A stretch of DNA of 41,356 bases, from the NCBI GenBank assembly GCA_024226235.1, contig JAAELW010000226.1, positions 1-41,356 of the forward strand, read 5' to 3'. A program made the translations under genes and the position numbers. This DNA is from a bacterium. Its GTDB lineage: Bacteria > Myxococcota_A > UBA9160 > UBA6930. Within the stretch, counting starts at the first letter, position 1. Every line of letters begins with the position of its first letter. Below the pieces are notes generated by a model. The model ran no database searches. It was not told the DNA's origin and saw only the letters and a program-made list of their open reading frames with translations. Below are positions 16,679-26,465 of the stretch, piece by piece.

Positions 16679-17433
16679 GCAGCCGGCGCGCACTCTCGTT
16701 CCACGCGCTGGAGGGCATCCCGGAGGTGGAGCCGGGGGCCGACCTGGCGGCATTGCACCTGGCCGCAGCCGAGCGGACCGGGATCGAACTCACCGACGGC
16801 ATCCTGGTGCTCTGCCAGAAGATCGTCTCCAAAGCCGAGGGACGACTCGTGGATCTGTCCGAGGTGGAACCCAGGGACGAGGCCATCGAGATCGCCGAGG
16901 AGCACCAGAAGGACCCTCGCCACATCGAACTGGTCTTGCGAGAAACGCGGCGCGTCGTGCGACGCGGGCATGGCGTACTGATCTGCGAAACCCACCACGG
17001 GTTCGTCTGTGCCAACGCCGGAGTCGACCTGTCGAATACACCGCAGGACGGGATCGCCATCCTCCTGCCCACCGACCCTGACGCCTCGGCGCGCAAGCTG
17101 CGAGGCCAGCTCATGGACCGCGGTGCAGGCCCGTTGGCCGTCATCATCACCGACACCTTCGGGCGTCCCTGGCGTGAAGGCCTGGTCGACATCGCGATCG
17201 GCAGCGCCGGAATCGCCCCGATCGAGGACCTCCGAGGCCAGGGAGACAGGCGGGGCCGGGAGCTGGTGGTGACGACGCCGGCAAGCGTGGACGCCCTTGC
17301 CGCAGGTGCTGGCTTGCTGATGGGCAAGGCCGCGGGCACGCCCTCGGTCTGGGTGACCGGGGTGCCCCTGATAGGCGACGGAGACGTCGCCCAGGATCTG
17401 GTTCGCGAACCTGCGACCGACTTGTTCCGCTAG
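16675..17433 (+). CDS. cofE: Coenzyme F420-0:L-glutamate ligase
   Basis: A 252-residue CofE-type ligase that adds glutamates to F420-0 using GTP. Family segments: GILVLCQKIVSKAEGRLVDL, ETHHGFVCANAGVDLSN, VIITDTFGRPWREGLVDIAIG and ASVDALAAGAGLLMGKA. It matches the stand-alone archaeal-type CofE length and lacks the nitroreductase-like C-terminal domain found in actinobacterial FbiB. The gene ends seven bases from the stop of a convergent gene, leaving no room for a separate terminator. Confidence 0.94.
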   Translation: MSSRRALSFHALEGIPEVEPGADLAALHLAAAERTGIELTDGILVLCQKIVSKAEGRLVDLSEVEPRDEAIEIAEEHQKDPRHIELVLRETRRVVRRGHGVLICETHHGFVCANAGVDLSNTPQDGIAILLPTDPDASARKLRGQLMDRGAGPLAVIITDTFGRPWREGLVDIAIGSAGIAPIEDLRGQGDRRGRELVVTTPASVDALAAGAGLLMGKAAGTPSVWVTGVPLIGDGDVAQDLVREPATDLFR

Positions 17434-17440
17434 GCGGGAC

Positions 17441-18106
17441 CTATTGCAACAGGTCGAAACGGTAGGTCGAGTTACCCGTGGTCGCCTGGATGCTGCTCGG
17501 CCCGAGGCGTTGAAGGCCGCGGATCGAACTGGTGGCCATGGTGGCGCCTTCATCGAGCGCGAACCGGGCACACGCCCCGATCTCGAGATCGTCGAGCAGG
17601 CGAGCCAGACCCAGGCTGCCATTCGGACTGACCAGCGGATCCCCTCCGCGAATCCGGGTGACGTGGATCCGTGAGCCGGCACTGAAACTTCCGAAACCGG
17701 GCTTAGGCGGGGTCGCCACGGTCGCAGCGTTGGTGAGGCCTGTTGCGTTGCGCGTACTGCAATTCCGCGACCGGCCTCGCAGCATCTCGAGACGGTGCCG
17801 GGTCGTGGCCATCCGGTCTTCGGTTCTTTGACCGAGGCGTTGCACCCGGTAGACGCGATTTTCGGTGCGCAACACGTAGACCTCATTGCCGGTGGGCTCG
17901 ATGGCCTGCACCTCCGTCGTGGTCAGCGTCTGGCCCTCGAGCGAGATGCGAATGCGTTTGCCGACTTCCAGCGAATCGATCAGCGTGCCACGACCCAGCG
18001 CGGATTCACGGCCCTTGGAATCCGTACGATGCACTTCGACCTGCGCAGGCGCGGCCAGGAAAACGACCGGCACGGAGCGCGCGTCGGAGAGATTTTGGAT
18101 GATCAA
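17441..18106 (-). CDS. Protein of unknown function with an internal two-fold repeat
   Basis: 221 residues, not recognised. No clear signal peptide or membrane span. Two halves align: residues about 41-91 (TLIDSLEVGKRIRISLEG ... ENRVYRVQRL) and about 169-220 (RLLDDLEIGACARFALDEG ... GNSTYRFDLL). Each ends in an N-x-x-YR-x-x-x-L strand, so the protein is a duplicated beta-rich module joined by a basic linker. The start is a TTG at 18106; an in-frame stop lies 24 bases upstream, and no ATG occurs in the first 90 codons. It lies 78 bases downstream of engB and converges on cofE. Confidence 0.6.
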   Translation of the reverse strand: MIIQNLSDARSVPVVFLAAPAQVEVHRTDSKGRESALGRGTLIDSLEVGKRIRISLEGQTLTTTEVQAIEPTGNEVYVLRTENRVYRVQRLGQRTEDRMATTRHRLEMLRGRSRNCSTRNATGLTNAATVATPPKPGFGSFSAGSRIHVTRIRGGDPLVSPNGSLGLARLLDDLEIGACARFALDEGATMATSSIRGLQRLGPSSIQATTGNSTYRFDLLQ

Positions 18107-18184
18107 ACACCGATCCTGGGTGGAAAGTCACCCATTCTTCGACTTGATGCTCCAGGATCTATAGTGGCTCCCCGCGGGAATCAA

Positions 18185-18772
18185 CTACAGCAGCGAGATG
18201 ACCACCTGCCAGAGCCGATCGACCCCGACGCCGGTCTTGGCGGAGGTCTGGATGCGCCAATCGGCTTGCACCGGCAAGGCAGCCTCGACCGCACGCAGGC
18301 GTTTCACCTTCTCCTTGGCTTTGAGCTTGTCGACCTTGGTGAGGGCCACGACGGTCGGAACCTGGTGCTCGGAAAGCCAGGCAAGCAGATCGATCTCGTC
18401 CTGCTGGGGATCGCGCCGCGCGTCCTGGAGCAGCACAGCAGCCCGCAGGTTCTGCCGTTCGCCCAGATAGGCCTCGATCATCCCGCGCCAGCGACGGCGC
18501 TCCTGCTGAGAGACCTTGGCGTAGCCGTAGCCTGGCAGATCGACCAGGCGCAAACGCGCCCCGGCAAGCGCCACCTCGTAGAAGTGAAGCAGGCGCGTCT
18601 TTCCCGGGGTCGAGCTGGTCCGGGCCAGCTGGCGCCTCGCCACCATCCGGTTCAGCAGGCTCGACTTGCCGACGTTGGAACGCCCCATCACCGCGACCTC
18701 CGGCAGGTCCTCGGGGGGCCAGCCATCCGGGGCAACTGCGCTCGCGACAATCTCAGCGGAGTGGATCTTCAC
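18185..18772 (-). CDS. engB: Ribosome biogenesis GTPase EngB (YsxC/YihA)
   Basis: A small TrmE-Era-EngA-EngB family GTPase needed for late assembly of the large ribosomal subunit. Motifs: G1 GRSNVGKSS, G2 region TSSTPGKTR, G3 DLPGYGYAKV, G4 TKVDK, G5 TSAKTG. I chose the GTG at 18772, giving VKIHSAEIVASAVAPDGWP at the start, which matches EngB N-termini. A TTG at 18808 would add 12 residues without family support. The length is then 195 residues, normal for EngB. It is divergent from the CobW-type gene. Confidence 0.95.
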   Translation of the reverse strand: MKIHSAEIVASAVAPDGWPPEDLPEVAVMGRSNVGKSSLLNRMVARRQLARTSSTPGKTRLLHFYEVALAGARLRLVDLPGYGYAKVSQQERRRWRGMIEAYLGERQNLRAAVLLQDARRDPQQDEIDLLAWLSEHQVPTVVALTKVDKLKAKEKVKRLRAVEAALPVQADWRIQTSAKTGVGVDRLWQVVISLL

Positions 18773-18903
18773 AGGGGCGGAGTCTCGCGCTCCGGGTTCC
18801 AGGAGCAAGCGGCTATCCTGATTCGACCTGAGACAGATCTGATTCGAGCTGAGCAGAGTGGGCCGCCGAGATCGTCAGCGACCATGCACGAGAGAAAGAT
18901 GAA

Positions 18904-20319
18904 ATGACGATTCCGGTCCACATCATCGGCGGTTTCCTGGGTACGGGGAAGACGACCTTCATCCGAGATCAGCTGGCAGCCCGTGCGGGTGAGCAGCTGG
19001 CTGTTCTGGTAAACGACTTCGGGGAAGCCTCGCTCGATGCCACCACCCTGGCCGGTGACCGCCCGTTCGAGATCACCAGCATCCCCGGTGGCTGTGTCTG
19101 TTGCACCGCACCCGAGGGCTTCATCGATGCGCTCGGCGCGATCATCGCCCGGGGCCCGGATCGTTTGTTGATCGAGCCGACCGGCCTGGCCCGACCCCAG
19201 GATCTGATCGACACGATCCGCCGCTCCCCCCACGCCGGCTCCCTCGAGATCGCTCCCGTCGTCGTGCTGGTCGACCCGGCGCGGTTGGCGACGGCCAATG
19301 AGCCGGAACGAGTACTGATCGCCCACCAGGCGGAGATCGCCGACGTGCTGGTCGCCAATCGGACGGATCTGTGCGAGCCCGAGGCCCTCGAACATTTCGA
19401 TGCGTGGGCAGCCGATCTATGGCCCGGGCCGCTCGTCGTGCACCGGACCACGCATGGGCGCGTACCGCTCGAGAAAATGGAGTGGCCGGAGCACGAGGGA
19501 ACCCGGCTGAGCCTGGACCCGTCCGGGCACTGCGGCCACGGGCATCCGGATAGCCACAGACATCCAGACGGCCACGGCCATCACGAGGCCGACTCCACCC
19601 AGGGTTTCCGTGCGGAATCCTGGCGCTGGTCGACGGCACACGTGTTCTCTCGCGAGCGCCTATTCCGGACCGTATTGCGCATGAGCCAGGGCCTGGCCGG
19701 TGCGCCCCTGTCCCGCTTCAAGGGCATCTTCCGCACCGACGAGGGCTTCCTGCTGCTCGAGTTCGCCGGTGGCACCGTGCACGAGGCGCGCAGCCTGCAC
19801 CGTCGGGATAGCCGTGCGGACGCCATCTTCCTGGTCGATGGAGACGCCAACCCGGAACGCCTAGCATCGACCTGGCTGAGCCGTACGCTGCTCTCCGACG
19901 AAGAACTCGATGCCAAGACCCATGAAATCGAGGTCGTACTGCCCGACGGACGGGTGCGCGTCATCGATCGCAAGGAGCTACTCGGACTGCCGGACGGCAT
20001 TCCGGATGTGGCCGGAATATTCCCCGAGCGCACGGGCGCAGCCGCCCGGATCGATGCTCTCTGGCGAACCCACGATCTGCCGGGCTCGGGCGACGCCATC
20101 GTGTGTGCTTCGGACGGCTTCACCAGCGAGCCCGTTCCGATCGAGGAGATCCGGCGAGGCCTGCTACTCCATACCGTCGATGGCGAAGCGCTGGCAGCCG
20201 AGGGAGGCGGGCCGTTTCGCCTGTTGATTGCCGAAGACGTCGACGACACGCCGCCTGCCTGCGCAAGCGTGAAGGGCGTGGTCCGCATCGTGCTGAAACC
20301 GGGAGCCCCCAATGAGTGA
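18904..20319 (+). CDS. COG0523/CobW-family GTPase with C-terminal molybdopterin-oxidoreductase-like domain
   Basis: 471 residues. The G3E GTPase core has a P-loop GGFLGTGKTT (9-18), the metal-binding GGCVCC (CxCC, 64-67), IEPTGLARP and an NRTD in place of NKxD (152-155). A histidine-rich loop (209-227) is typical of metal-handling members. The CobW C-terminal domain covers about 235-320. An extra region, about 340-466, follows. It has VLPDGRVRVIDRKELLGLPD, CASDGFTSEPVPIEE, LLHTVDGEALAAEGGGPFRL and SVKGVVRIVL, which by pattern resembles small domains of the sulfite-oxidase/molybdopterin-oxidoreductase fold, without a Moco-ligand cysteine I can place. Family role: metal (often zinc or cobalt) chaperone. 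It overlaps gltX by 8 bases. Confidence 0.85.
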   Translation: MTIPVHIIGGFLGTGKTTFIRDQLAARAGEQLAVLVNDFGEASLDATTLAGDRPFEITSIPGGCVCCTAPEGFIDALGAIIARGPDRLLIEPTGLARPQDLIDTIRRSPHAGSLEIAPVVVLVDPARLATANEPERVLIAHQAEIADVLVANRTDLCEPEALEHFDAWAADLWPGPLVVHRTTHGRVPLEKMEWPEHEGTRLSLDPSGHCGHGHPDSHRHPDGHGHHEADSTQGFRAESWRWSTAHVFSRERLFRTVLRMSQGLAGAPLSRFKGIFRTDEGFLLLEFAGGTVHEARSLHRRDSRADAIFLVDGDANPERLASTWLSRTLLSDEELDAKTHEIEVVLPDGRVRVIDRKELLGLPDGIPDVAGIFPERTGAAARIDALWRTHDLPGSGDAIVCASDGFTSEPVPIEEIRRGLLLHTVDGEALAAEGGGPFRLLIAEDVDDTPPACASVKGVVRIVLKPGAPNE

Positions 20320-22018
20320 GCCCGTCGTCACCCGCTTCGCACCTTCGCCGACCGGCCACCTGCATGTGGGCGGTGCCCGAACGGCGTTGTTCAACTGGGC
20401 GCTCGCCCGCCAGCTCGGCGGCCGATTCCTGCTGCGGATCGAGGATACGGACCAGGCGCGCTCGTCCGCAGATGCTGTGCGCGGGATTCTCGAGGACCTG
20501 GCATGGCTGGGCCTCGACTGGGACGAGGGGCCGGAGTTCGAAACGGCAACCGGCCCGGTAGGTGGCGACGAGCGCGGCGTCGGTCCGTTCTTCCAGTCCG
20601 AGCGCAAGGACCGATACGACGCGGCGATCGATTCACTCATCGAGCGCGACCTCGCCTATCCGGCTTTCGAGAGCCCAGAAGAACTCGATGCCTTGCGCCG
20701 GGAAGCACGCGCAGCCAAGAGGAACTTCCGCTACCGGAGAGCCGACGGGTTCGATCGCGATGCCGCCCTGCGACGAGCCCGGGACGGCGAACCCCACGTC
20801 ATGCGCTTCCGCATGCCGGAAGAGGAGATCGAAGTCGAGGATCGGATCCTCGGCCAGATTTCGTTCGGCGAAGACCAGCTCGATGATTTCGTCGTCCGAA
20901 AGCGCGACGGGTTTCCGACCTATCACCTTGCGGTCGTGGTCGATGACGAAGCCATGGGTGTCAGCCACGTGCTGCGCGGTCAGGAACACCTCGGCAATAC
21001 CCCGCGACACGTGGCACTGCAGCGGGCCCTCGGCTACCGGGAGCCGGTCTACGCCCATCTACCGGTCATCTTCAATCCGGACGGCTCGAAGATGTCGAAA
21101 CGAGACAAGGACAAGGCGGCAAGGCTCGCGGTGCGCGAAGCGTTGGCCGAAGACGAGGACGGCACGCGCGCCAGGCTGGCAGAAGATCTCGACCTCTCGG
21201 TGCTCGATGGCTGGCTTGCGGACAAGAAGACCCAGCTTTCTGGAGGCGACCTCGGATCGATCGAGCAGCGCCTAGGACTGGAGCTACCGGGGATCGATGT
21301 GGAGGATTTCAGGCGGGGCGGGTACCTGCCCGAGGTCGTCGTGAACTTCCTGGCCCTGCTCGGCTGGAGTTCCGGCCGGAAGGATGCCGAAGGAAAAGAC
21401 GTGGAGCGATTCGCACCGAGTGAACTCGCGAAGGAGTTCAATCTCGAACGTGTGGGAAGGGGAAACGCGAAGTTCGATCGGGCGAAACTACTGGCTTTCA
21501 GCCAGGAAACACTTGGCGGGCAGAGCGACGCTGCGTTCCAGGCGGCTTGGGAAGGCTGGTGCACACGCTATGAACCGGAGGCCCTGCGATGCCTCGAGGG
21601 CTCGGCCCGAGACCGCTTCGCAACCGCAATGAAACCACGCAGTCGAACCCTGGCCGAGCCCACCGCCCCGGATGGTCCGGGGGCTTTCGCTCTGGTCGGA
21701 GACGATGCGTACGGTTTTGACCCGAAGGCGGTGGGGAAATTCCTCGACAAGGGGGAGCCCTCGGGACGCCAGCTGCTTCCCGAGCTGCGAGACACCCTCG
21801 CCGAGCTGGAGCCGTTCGAGCCCGAGGCCATCGAGGCTGCGATGGGCGCAGTCGCAGAGGCCCGCGGCCTGGGAATGGGCAAGGTGGCCCAGCCCCTTCG
21901 AGTTGCGCTCACGGGCCGGGCCGCCAGTCCGGCTCTGGGCGACACCCTGGCCATCCTGGGCCGAGAGAGGGTGCTGCGGCGCATCGAGCGCTGCCTGGCG
22001 GATTGCCCGACAACCTAG
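20312..22018 (+). CDS. gltX: Glutamyl-tRNA synthetase (zinc-ligand-free, with insertion)
   Basis: A class I aminoacyl-tRNA synthetase of 568 residues that charges tRNA-Glu. The HIGH-type motif is PSPTGHLHVGGARTALFN (11-28) and the KMSKR motif is at 260-264. Two oddities are visible. The region that in E. coli-type enzymes binds zinc through cysteines reads AYPAFESPEELDALR, with no cysteines. Directly after KMSKR there are about 60 extra residues (about 266-328) before the usual EDFRRGGYLPEVVVNFLALLGW. The full C-terminal anticodon-binding part is present, so it is not the shortened GluQ-RS. The start overlaps the end of the CobW-type gene. Confidence 0.93.
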   Translation: MSEPVVTRFAPSPTGHLHVGGARTALFNWALARQLGGRFLLRIEDTDQARSSADAVRGILEDLAWLGLDWDEGPEFETATGPVGGDERGVGPFFQSERKDRYDAAIDSLIERDLAYPAFESPEELDALRREARAAKRNFRYRRADGFDRDAALRRARDGEPHVMRFRMPEEEIEVEDRILGQISFGEDQLDDFVVRKRDGFPTYHLAVVVDDEAMGVSHVLRGQEHLGNTPRHVALQRALGYREPVYAHLPVIFNPDGSKMSKRDKDKAARLAVREALAEDEDGTRARLAEDLDLSVLDGWLADKKTQLSGGDLGSIEQRLGLELPGIDVEDFRRGGYLPEVVVNFLALLGWSSGRKDAEGKDVERFAPSELAKEFNLERVGRGNAKFDRAKLLAFSQETLGGQSDAAFQAAWEGWCTRYEPEALRCLEGSARDRFATAMKPRSRTLAEPTAPDGPGAFALVGDDAYGFDPKAVGKFLDKGEPSGRQLLPELRDTLAELEPFEPEAIEAAMGAVAEARGLGMGKVAQPLRVALTGRAASPALGDTLAILGRERVLRRIERCLADCPTT

Positions 22019-22063
22019 CCTCACCACTCAAGCGCGGAGCCGTTGCGGCCGAAATGCCGGTCC

Positions 22064-22783
22064 ATGAGGGATGTGACGAGGCGGGGGGGCCTCACTGTCG
22101 GGCTCGCGGCCCTTGGTCTGACCTTGGGTAGCTGCGTTTTTCCCGGCGGCGTGGCACGGCACTACAGTTGGTTCGAGGCACCGGCCGCACAGGATCCGTG
22201 GCGCCAGCCGATCCTCGATTGGCAGCTGCGAGCTCGAGCCGAGACGCCGCCGCCTCCGGCTCCGGAATCCAACACCCTCGAGGATCAGCCGGAGTTGGCC
22301 GGCGCCTACGCCGCTTTCCGCCTGGAGCTGCGCCGTGGGCAAGCCAAAGGCGTGACGGAGTGGATCCAATCCCAGGCTCGACTGCATTTCATTCCGGACC
22401 CCGGCATCGACATCTGGCCCACCGCCCACGAAGTGCTCGAAAACGGTGGCGACGATTGCGATGGGCTGGCCTTCCTGGCCCATGAGCTGTTGATCGAGCT
22501 CGGCTTCGCGCCGGAAGATCTCTACCTGGCCATCGTGCGACGCCGAAGCGACGCGCTGCATCACATGATCGGCCTCTGGTTCGGCGATGGCGCCGACCCC
22601 TGGATCATCGACCCCACCGGTGCAATGACCGCCGAGATGGTCCGCATGTCGAGCCTCGAAGGCTGGGACCCCCTCGCGATCTTCAGCGAAACCGAACACT
22701 TCCAAGCCCTACCCCACAACACGAAACCCACGCGACGGGCGTTGCGTTCCCGTGAGGCAAACACCAACGCCCTGTTGCGTTGA
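22064..22783 (+). CDS. Transglutaminase-like putative lipoprotein
   Basis: 239 residues. The N-terminus has a lipobox-like LTLGSC (Cys at about 24), suggesting a lipid-anchored envelope protein. The domain at about 95-205 has a transglutaminase/cysteine-protease-like triad layout: Cys in GGDDCDGLAFLAHELL, His in ALHHMIGLWF and Asp in PWIIDPTGAM. This matches the bacterial transglutaminase-like cysteine proteinase pattern. The substrate is unknown. The gene is 45 bases after gltX and converges with the deoxyhypusine-synthase-like gene. Confidence 0.72.
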   Translation: MRDVTRRGGLTVGLAALGLTLGSCVFPGGVARHYSWFEAPAAQDPWRQPILDWQLRARAETPPPPAPESNTLEDQPELAGAYAAFRLELRRGQAKGVTEWIQSQARLHFIPDPGIDIWPTAHEVLENGGDDCDGLAFLAHELLIELGFAPEDLYLAIVRRRSDALHHMIGLWFGDGADPWIIDPTGAMTAEMVRMSSLEGWDPLAIFSETEHFQALPHNTKPTRRALRSREANTNALLR

Positions 22784-22814
22784 TGTGGCTCCAGCAGCGT
22801 CCCCTGTGTTGCGT

Positions 22815-23792
22815 CTACCAGCCGAGAAGGTGGGCGAAGATCAGCGGGGCAACGATGGTGGCGTCGGACTCGATCAGGTAGCTGGGAGTCTCGGGGCGGA
22901 GCTTCCCCCAGGTGATCTTCTCGTTCGGGACGGCGCCAGAGTACGAACCGTAGCTGGTGGTCGAGTCGCTGATCTGACAGAAGTAGGCCCAATAGGGAAT
23001 GCCCTCTCGCTTCAGATCCTGTTCGAGCATCGGGACGACGCAGATCGGGAAGTCGCCGGCAATGCCACCACCGATCTGGAAGAAGCCGATCGGTGACTCG
23101 GCTGAGGTTTCGAGATACCAATCCGCCAGCGCCATCATGTACTCGATGCCGCTCTTCATCGCTTGCGCGGAAGGCATCCTCCCGCTCATGATGTTCGCGG
23201 CGTAGATGTTGCCGAGGGTCGAGTCTTCCCAGCCAGGCACGACGATCGGCAGATTCTTCTCGGAGGCCGCCAGCATCCAGGAATGCGCCGGATCGATCTG
23301 GTAGGCATCCGTCAGCTCACCGGAACGCAGCAGATCGTAGAGATACTCGTGGGGGAAGTAGCGCTCACCATTGGCAGCGGCCTTCTCCCAGCGAGCCCGC
23401 ACCGCAATCTCGATGCGACGCATCGCCTCCTCTTCCGGAATACAGGTATCGGTGACGCGATTCAGCTTGCGTTCCAGCAGCTTCTGCTCATCGGCGCGGG
23501 AGAGTTCCCGATAGTGCGGCACCCGCTCGTAGTGGTCGTGGGCGACCAGGTTGAAGAGGTCCTCCTCCAGGTTCGCCCCAGTGCACGAGATCGCGTGAAC
23601 CTTGTCCTGCCGGATCAGCTCGGCCAACGAGATCCCGAGCTCGGCAGTACTCATCGCGCCCGCGAGCGTGATGAGCATCTTGCCACCACGATCGAGCAGG
23701 TCTTCCCAACCACGCGCCGCATCCACCAGCGTGGCCGAGTTGAAGTGGCGATAGTGGCGCTGGGCGAAGCGCCCGACCGGCCCGCGGCTCAC
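22815..23792 (-). CDS. Deoxyhypusine-synthase-like family protein
   Basis: 325 residues of the DHS family, an NAD-dependent spermidine-cleaving fold. The catalytic-lysine motif ITWGKL is intact, as is the GSYSGAVPNE segment before it. From memory of the human enzyme, residues holding spermidine differ: the LGD aspartate is LGN here, the GSDSG aspartate is GSYSG, and the KHH histidines are replaced in GGGIAGDFPI. It is therefore the bacterial type, whose substrate may be a different polyamine; no eIF5A gene is in the window. I chose the GTG at 23792 because it overlaps the cysE stop as GTGA; the frame extends upstream into cysE. Confidence 0.85.
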   Translation of the reverse strand: MSRGPVGRFAQRHYRHFNSATLVDAARGWEDLLDRGGKMLITLAGAMSTAELGISLAELIRQDKVHAISCTGANLEEDLFNLVAHDHYERVPHYRELSRADEQKLLERKLNRVTDTCIPEEEAMRRIEIAVRARWEKAAANGERYFPHEYLYDLLRSGELTDAYQIDPAHSWMLAASEKNLPIVVPGWEDSTLGNIYAANIMSGRMPSAQAMKSGIEYMMALADWYLETSAESPIGFFQIGGGIAGDFPICVVPMLEQDLKREGIPYWAYFCQISDSTTSYGSYSGAVPNEKITWGKLRPETPSYLIESDATIVAPLIFAHLLGW

Positions 23793-24625
23793 TTGTCTTC
23801 TTCCGCTCCTGCGCCACCGTCGAACGGAAGACACGGCTGCAAGCGGTGGTCCATCGTAAACGCGGCGGCTTCAGCACAATCGCCGCGCAGGGTCGCCGGT
23901 ACGCCTGCGGCCGTGCAATACGGCGGAACGTCCATCAGCACGACACTTCCGGCACCGATCTTCGCACCATGACCGACATGGACATCGCCGAGCACCTTGG
24001 CACCCGCCCCGATCAGCACCGCATCGTGGATCTTCGGATGTCGGTCCCCCTGGTCCTTGCCGGTGCCGCCCAACGTCACGCCTTGAAGCATCGACACGTC
24101 ATTGCCCACCACGGACGTCTCGCCGATCACGATGCCCGTCCCGTGGTCGATGAACACGCCGTGACCGATCCGCGCCGCCGGGTGGATATCCACGTCGAAG
24201 AGCTGGGCCACCTGGCTCTGGAAGAAGAGTGCCAACGACTGGCGGCCTTCGCCCCAGAGCCAATGGGCGATGCGATAGGAGGCCAGGGAATGAAAGCCCT
24301 TGAAGTAGAGGAGCGGGGTGAGCGCCCCTCCGCAAGCGGGATCCCGATCGCGCACGGCGGCCAGATCGGCCCGCATCGCCCGACCGATCCCGGGAGCCTT
24401 GGCGAAGGCCTCGTCGAACACCTCGCGCAGGGTCATGGCCTTCACGGTCGGACCGTCGAGCTTGCCCGCCAGGTGGTAGGCAATCGCCGATTCGAGGCTG
24501 TGGTGGGTGAGGATCGTCGCGTGGAGGTAGCTGGCGAGCACGGCCTCTCGCTCGGCCTCGGCGGCCGCCTGCTCCCGGATGGCGTACCACAGCGGATCGC
24601 CGGGAAGGCTGGGGTTCGTGCTCAT
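23789..24625 (-). CDS. cysE: Serine O-acetyltransferase
   Basis: 278 residues. An N-terminal helical domain (SYLHATILTHHSLESAIAYH) is followed by a left-handed beta-helix of hexapeptide repeats. The active-site segment is GVFIDHGTGIVIGETSVVG, then LGGTGKDQGDRHPKI. It acetylates serine with acetyl-CoA, the first step of cysteine synthesis. The start ATG at 24625 has GAGGAT upstream. It is co-translated with the deoxyhypusine-synthase-like gene and is divergent from gpmI. Confidence 0.94.
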   Translation of the reverse strand: MSTNPSLPGDPLWYAIREQAAAEAEREAVLASYLHATILTHHSLESAIAYHLAGKLDGPTVKAMTLREVFDEAFAKAPGIGRAMRADLAAVRDRDPACGGALTPLLYFKGFHSLASYRIAHWLWGEGRQSLALFFQSQVAQLFDVDIHPAARIGHGVFIDHGTGIVIGETSVVGNDVSMLQGVTLGGTGKDQGDRHPKIHDAVLIGAGAKVLGDVHVGHGAKIGAGSVVLMDVPPYCTAAGVPATLRGDCAEAAAFTMDHRLQPCLPFDGGAGAEEDK

Positions 24626-24677
24626 GAAGGATCCTCGGGGCGCGGGACGGGGAGGAAGGCTGGAGTCTGCCAAATTG

Positions 24678-24691
24678 GGCCCCCGGGGGCC
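24678..24691. promoter_or_regulatory. 14-base perfect palindrome in the cysE/gpmI divergent region
   Basis: GGCCCCCGGGGGCC lies between the divergent starts of cysE (24625) and gpmI (24716) and is directly followed by a second palindrome, caacgttg (24691-24698). Position suggests an operator or a transcript hairpin, but GC-rich palindromes arise easily at this base composition. Confidence 0.25.
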
Positions 24692-24715
24692 AACGTTGCT
24701 AGGGTCGGCGCCTGC

Positions 24716-26380
<1,665 letters not shown>

Positions 26381-26465
26381 GCATGGGGCCTTCGCCAGAT
26401 CTTCGACGCGCTGGGGCAGGTATCGGATTTCCGAGCTGCCGTGGTACCGTTCGCTCGCAAGGACC

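Noticed and set aside
20312-22018. GluQ-RS (tRNA-Asp modifying enzyme) instead of GltX
   Set aside because: The protein is full length with KMSKR and the C-terminal anticodon-binding region, which GluQ-RS lacks.
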